Assembly: GCF_910596095.1 (NCBI RefSeq)
Contig: NC_056548.1
Coordinates: forward strand, 2,063,815 to 2,127,814
Direction: 5' to 3'
From: Thunnus maccoyii
Taxonomy: Eukaryota > Chordata > Actinopteri > Scombriformes > Scombridae
DNA: 64,000 bases
Shown here: positions 58,962 through 64,000 of the stretch, piece after piece
Position numbering within the stretch: the first letter of the stretch is position 1
Layout of the letters: the number at the start of each line of letters is the position of its first letter
Program-made: the position numbers and the translations under genes
The notes under the pieces: generated by a model
Database searches by the model: none
Told to the model about the DNA's origin: nothing
Seen by the model: the letters and a program-made list of their open reading frames with translations, nothing else

Positions 58962-59668
58962 CTTGATGTAGTTAAAGTATTGCAGTAAAAGTAGTGGTTT
59001 GGTCCCTCTGACTGATATATTATTATATATGACATCATTAGATTATTAATAGTGAAGCATCAGTGTTAGAGCAGCATGTTACTGTTGTAGCTGCTGGAGG
59101 TGGAGCTAGTTTACACTACTTTATATACAGTTAGCTAGTTTAGTCCAGTGGTTCCCAACCTAGGGGTCGGGCCCCTCCAAAGGGTCAGCAGATAAATCTG
59201 AGGGGTGGTGAGATGATTAATGGGAGAGGAAAGAAGAAAAAACAAAGTTCTGATACACAAATCTGTTTTCAGTTTTTGGACTTTTTCTCTAATCTTTGAT
59301 TTTTGCTGAAATATTGGATCATTTGAACATTTATTGAAATGAAAGCATGTGAGAAGTTTAGAGGGAAAAATCACTATTTGGTGGAGCTGTTAACAACTCA
59401 TAGACATGTGAAATGTGACCCCAACTACACACTGCTTTTTGTAAGACGTCAAAAGCCAAAAAGGTTGGAAACCACTGGTTTCATCTTTAACAATGTGTTG
59501 TATTTTAAAAGCTTGTTATATTATCCATTGTGTCAAATCTTCATCTGAAAAGTAACTAAAGCTGTCAAATAAATGTAGTGGAGTAGAAAGTACAATATTT
59601 CCCTCTGAAATGTAGAAAGTAGCATCACATGGAAATACTCAAGTTAAGTACAAGTACCTCAAAACTGG
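58962..59668 (+). mobile_element. Composite hAT-like repeat, copy 3 (truncated at both ends)
   Basis: Begins within one 47-bp unit (AGCTTGATGTAGTTAAAG) and matches 7748-8438 almost base for base, including the nested insert at 59146-59477. The terminal CCACCACTG end is lost after CTCAAAACTG. Confidence 0.75.
59146..59477 (+). mobile_element. Nested 332-bp hAT-like MITE, copy 3
   Basis: Identical length and ends to the copies at 7915 and 25621. Differs by only a few bases, such as CCCCAACTAC against CCCCGACTAC. Confidence 0.7.
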
Positions 59669-60912
59669 ACTGGAGTAAATGTACTTGTGAGTAAATGAGG
59701 TTTTCAGTGTTTCAGTGAAGCAGGTCATTAAAGCTCATTCCTTCAGAGCTTCCTGTCTGATGACTGACAGGATAAACATTCAGTCTGACGTTCGTTAGTG
59801 CCGCGATGGTCGATTACCGCTGAAGACTTCACTCCTCTAATGGAACGAGTCATTAAACGCTGAGACGTTCACAGAGCGAGAGTCAGAGGGAGGTCAACGG
59901 CAGGCAGCCACAACGAACTTCAGTTCCTCCATCAGTGGAGGGAGGTCAAAGGTCAGAGGTCACAGGGACACACTACACAGTATGTAAAAAAAATTCTGGG
60001 TAGCACTTTCTGATAAGGCACCTTTATAAAGGGTTTACAAGCATTATTTAATAGCTTAAATAATGGTTAATAAATAATAGATAAGCTGTTAATGAGCATA
60101 ACTTTTGGGTTGCCAGGTTGTGAAAAATCCCTCCATTCTATCCCATCATATCATTTGCTTTATCTATCTTTAGGACACCTTCAGTGTTCAACCACCTACC
60201 TTCTGGAAAGGGCTGCAGACAATTTATTGACATTTATATCTGCAGGCTTTTATATTATTTTATATTAATGACTTATAAACATTTATAACTGTAAATGTTT
60301 CACACTCTCTGATAAATCATCAGTCCTGCAGTTATACATGATTATGAATCATTAATAAAGTATTAAATGCCTCTGATAAGTCATCAGGTCTTAAATGTTA
60401 TTATTTATAAAGGGTAACTTATCAGAAAGTGGCACTAAATTCTGTCCTATAGACTAAAAACATATCAGCGACACTGGAAATCACGTTTCAGAATTCATAG
60501 AACCGTAGTGACATATTACATAACCGTCATTTGTAATTTGAAAACAGGTAGCATACATGATTAAAACCTGTAATTATTAAAGATCTCCTACAGACATGTA
60601 TTAAGACATATAAAAATACTCTATTAGGAACAATAATGTGTGTCTGATATGTTGTTTGCTGCAAAAAAGTATAATTATCACTTTAAAATCCTTAAAATCC
60701 TCCTTCTCCCTCATTAAAAATCCAGAATCTACGAATACGTAAATATATTTCTTTTGAAACGTTACTGTAAATACAAGAAAACCGTCACGAGTAAAAAGCC
60801 AATAAATACTTTATCAAACCACCTGTTCAACGAACATAAACATGTAGAAAAGCAATATTTTCTCTTTTCCATCCACCGCCGGTATATTTTACACAACCAC
60901 AGCACACTGAAG

Positions 60913-61430
60913 ATGCTAAAACAATTAGCATCATACTCCAGGAGTTATAGTTAAATAAAAACACAGTTTCAGGTGGTCTAACCTAGTTTGTTAGTTAGTG
61001 GATTATTCAAGCTTTCAACCAAGTAGGATCCATTTGATAGATTTGGTAGTTAATAGCAAAACGTTCAAGCTATGCTAACCGTTTCATGTATGTGAATGGA
61101 GAATGCTAAAACGATTAGCATCATACTCCAGGAGTTATAGTTAAATAAAAACACAGTTTCAGGTGGTCTAACCTAGTTTGTTAGTTAGTGGATTATTCAA
61201 GCTTTCAACCAAGTAGGGTCCATTTGATAGATTTGGTAGTTAATAGCAAAACGTTCAAGCTATGCTAACCGTGTCATGTATGTGAATGGAGAATGCTAAA
61301 ACGATTAGCATCATACTCCGGGAGGTATAGTTAAATAACCTGTTTTGCTTTTGTTAGTTGATTAGGCAAGCTTTCTAACCAAGTAGGGTCTATTTGATAG
61401 ATTTGGTATTTTATTCCATATCAGCAAAAC
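60913..61430 (+). repeat. 190-bp tandem repeat, about 2.7 copies
   Basis: Units start with ATGCTAAAAC at 60913, 61103 and 61293. The first two are almost identical; the third is diverged and partly deleted. No coding potential. Confidence 0.9.
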
Positions 61431-62309
61431 GTTTTAATGAATGAATAGAAAATAAAGTGGTACAAAGTGAGCTGTCAATCAAACATGATCTGGATGCGCC
61501 CACACAGTCCTGAGAAATGGTTTGAGCGGCCAAACGAGCTGTTTTTGAGCTTTTTAATAGTTATGAATGTTTATTTTCATTCAGATTTTTGTGGATGCTT
61601 AATGAGACACTCAACTTTGATATCATATATGCATTTTTATGATTTCAAGCCACGTTTACCAGAGGCTTTAAGCTAATAACACGAAAGCCGTCTGTATGTA
61701 ACCTGACTGTTAATCTGAGTTTGTCATGTATCTTAAAAATTTGACAGATTCTTGTAAACGTAGCTGCTGGATGAGACAAACAGTCCCTCGTCTCTACCAG
61801 CGTTACCTGCAGGCCGTGAATCACATCAGCAGCAGCAGCGGCGGAGGAGGGAGGAGGACCGACAGCAGCTGTGCACACGTCCTTGAATCAGGTTGCGGTG
61901 ACAGATGGGTTGTATGTCGTGTGTAGATTATGTTTCAACATGAGTAACATCAAACGAACATACAAAACTTATGGATCCGTGTGCATGACGATTATTCCTA
62001 ATAAAGGTTGAGGGACATGCAAATTACGGGAGAAACAACTAAACGGAGAGCAGGAGAGGAGGTGAAAATATGGGAGAAATAGGGGAAAAACAGGAGTGTT
62101 TGCAGGTTTGCATTCAACTGAAGGAAAAACAAGAGAAACATATTTTCTAAAAAACATATTTTTGAGTTGAGGGGGACTGTAAAGATCTTAAAGACGCTGC
62201 AACAATTTGCAGGATAAATTTAAATGTGTTAGATTGCTCTGTAACTTTCTTGCACTCTGATGCTGCATCCTAAACACTTCATCTTCCACTGTTTCTAATC
62301 TGTTTCTAG

Positions 62310-62520
62310 CGTTCCTAATATTTTATCAGTGCCATTAACATACATGATGAGGGCAAAATATTAGGAACACTTTTCAATATAATGCACTCTAGTACAACCT
62401 CAATAATAAACATAAAGTAGAATCATCACCTTTCTGACAATGTAGAAGCTTCATAAAAGTGGAATTTATGTTGTACTGGACTGCATATCCTGCACAGGTG
62501 TTACTAATAAAGTGCTCGAT
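62310..62520 (-). repeat. Dispersed repeat, inverted relative of 44544-44745
   Basis: Ends in GTGTTACTAATAAAGTGCTC and contains CAAAATATTAGGAACACTTT and GACAATGTAGAAGCTTCATA, matching the reverse complement of the first copy. Confidence 0.5.
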
Positions 62521-63025
62521 GTGTGTATTTTAGTGGACTCAAATCCCATAATGCAACATGAAACACAGACAACAAGCACTGGCCAGATATAAATGTAATA
62601 ACTTTGATATAAATTCTCTTTTAAGCAGCGCAGGCAGCCTATAGACTCCCTGTAGGAACATTACAGGACTGATTTTTCGTCATGAACTTAAACGTCACAT
62701 CGTGTCTCCCGTAGCGACGTCGTGTCTCCAAAATACTCGTACAGATTTTTGTGATGTTTTGACTTCTGCGTGTTGGGGAATGTCGGGGGAGCTCGATACC
62801 CCTGTGTGAGAAAGCGCAGATGAATAAAAACGATGAGTTTTCATCTCTAACGCTTTGTTTCATCATCCGTCCATCACGGCCGACGACGATGATGATGATG
62901 ATGAAAGGCCACTCGTTACGCCTCCGGTGAACGACTGACGCTGTCGGATCTAAATTCCACATCAGACCTCCTCACTGAGACGCACAGCCAGAGGTTATTA
63001 GAAGGAGATTCAGGTTCAAGCACCT

Positions 63026-63026
<1 letters not shown>

Positions 63027-63091
<65 letters not shown>
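63027..63091. repeat. (CA)n microsatellite
   Basis: About 32 CA units; an (AGG)n run follows at about 63211-63240. Confidence 0.97.
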
Positions 63092-63094
<3 letters not shown>

Positions 63095-64000
63095 CACTGC
63101 CTGTGATCTATGATTCATGCGTTCTCATTTAAAACAGTGTGAAATATTTAAAGTTGGCTGGCCGGCCTCAGAGGGTCGACTGACTGACCTCTCTGCTCTT
63201 ATTACTGCATGAAGGAGGAGGAGGAGGAGGAGGAGGAGGGGAGGTGATACAGGCAAGAAAGAGGGAAAGAGGAAGATAATAAAAGAAGAAGGACTTGAGG
63301 CAGAAGTGGATGGATGGATGGATATTGTCTTCATGATTCAGTGGCAGCCTAATGATGAGACTGAATCAACATTTTGTTTCACTTCATTAAGTTGAAGGCT
63401 AGTTGGGTTTAGTTTTTGCTCCAACCAATCAGCAGCGAGTGATACTCTGCAGAGCTGGAATAAGGATGTGATTAGCACAGTTTAGCATAAAGACTGGAAG
63501 CAAGGGGACACAGCTAGCTAGATTAAAGGGACAAAGACAAACGGAATGACGAAGGTGCAACAAAGATCTTCCATGATGATACAGAGTCAAATGCATCTGA
63601 TTACAAACATATATAACCTGTTTTAAATCTGCTAAAACTCAAATATTACCAGGAAACACATGCAGTGGCCTTTATTTGTTGAGATTATGACGTAAATATC
63701 TCCGTGTTCTCGTCAGCTGGTGTTGACGTGCCCGTAGCGACGAATGAGAAGTGGTGGAGGTGACAGGATTTGTTCGTTTCAAATCGGTCTTCATCATCAT
63801 AGTTTACAGCCATGTTAGCGGCTCTGTGAAGCCTTGTCCATACTGAGTATAGAGACAGACTGCAGATATACATGCACCTCTATATATACTACAATCAGTG
63901 TTCTCTGTATGCAGATGTGCTCCAAACATTCACGCTAGAAAATAAATTGGAGACCTCACGACAACAAATATCTACCTGAGAAAACAAAGAAAAGTTTTTT

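Larger units (their letters stand above)
55696..64000. other. Gene desert at the right end
   Basis: Apart from the composite repeat, 190-bp tandem repeat, CTCF-like motif and microsatellites noted separately, no gene was recognised. Short open frames here lack codon bias, splice context and family similarity. In mammals the region beyond EGLN3 is likewise gene-poor, up to NPAS3. Confidence 0.5.

Noticed and set aside
60754..60954. 66-aa Lys/His-rich open frame
   Set aside because: Runs into the 190-bp tandem repeat and lacks any coding signature.

Overview
The window is nuclear DNA of a ray-finned fish, most likely a percomorph teleost. The reasons are three vertebrate genes with spliced, GT-AG introns, very dense (CA)n/(GT)n microsatellites, and abundant fish-type mobile elements: hAT-like MITEs with 8-bp target duplications, L2 and Rex1-like LINE pieces, and a Penelope-like element with a GIY-YIG domain. 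No prokaryotic, organellar or viral organisation is visible.

Three protein-coding genes lie on the + strand. eapp (E2F-associated phosphoprotein, 6 coding exons, 12939-17390) is followed by sptssa (small subunit A of serine palmitoyltransferase, 2 coding exons, 19314-22802) and egln3 (HIF prolyl hydroxylase PHD3, 5 coding exons, 39599-51009). All three reconstruct into complete reading frames of 307, 68 and 240 aa with standard splice sites. Order and relative orientation match the mammalian EAPP-SPTSSA-EGLN3 block. The genes share no pathway: eapp acts in E2F-linked transcription, sptssa in sphingolipid synthesis at the ER, egln3 in oxygen sensing. Their adjacency is ancestral synteny, not an operon.

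Layout. 1-12.78 kb: gene-free, with nested transposons (2.7-3.64 kb), microsatellites, a 12-copy 47-bp minisatellite leading into a composite hAT-like repeat (7.2-8.48 kb), and repeat-derived CTCF-like motifs. 12.78-17.9 kb: eapp. 19.14-24.83 kb: sptssa, whose intron carries a repeat with a consensus estrogen response element and a DR1. 25-39.3 kb: transposon-rich intergenic DNA with an inverted copy of the composite repeat, a PIF-like palindromic-ended element, an L2 LINE (minus), a Rex1-like LINE (plus) broken by a foldback element, and a Penelope-like element (minus). 37.7-37.86 kb is a CpG- and G-rich island with hypoxia-response cores. 39.6-52 kb: egln3, with an 8-kb first intron full of dinucleotide repeats and a tandem duplication whose middle block is inverted. 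52-64 kb: gene desert with AT-rich repeats, an intact-ended hAT MITE, a third composite-repeat copy and a 190-bp tandem repeat.

I found no unknown multi-gene system. The less ordinary items are the A-B-C/A-B-inverted-C structure at 44.9-45.4 kb, the nested transposon insertions, the composite repeat shared by three loci, and repeat-borne nuclear-receptor and CTCF motifs inside or beside the three genes.
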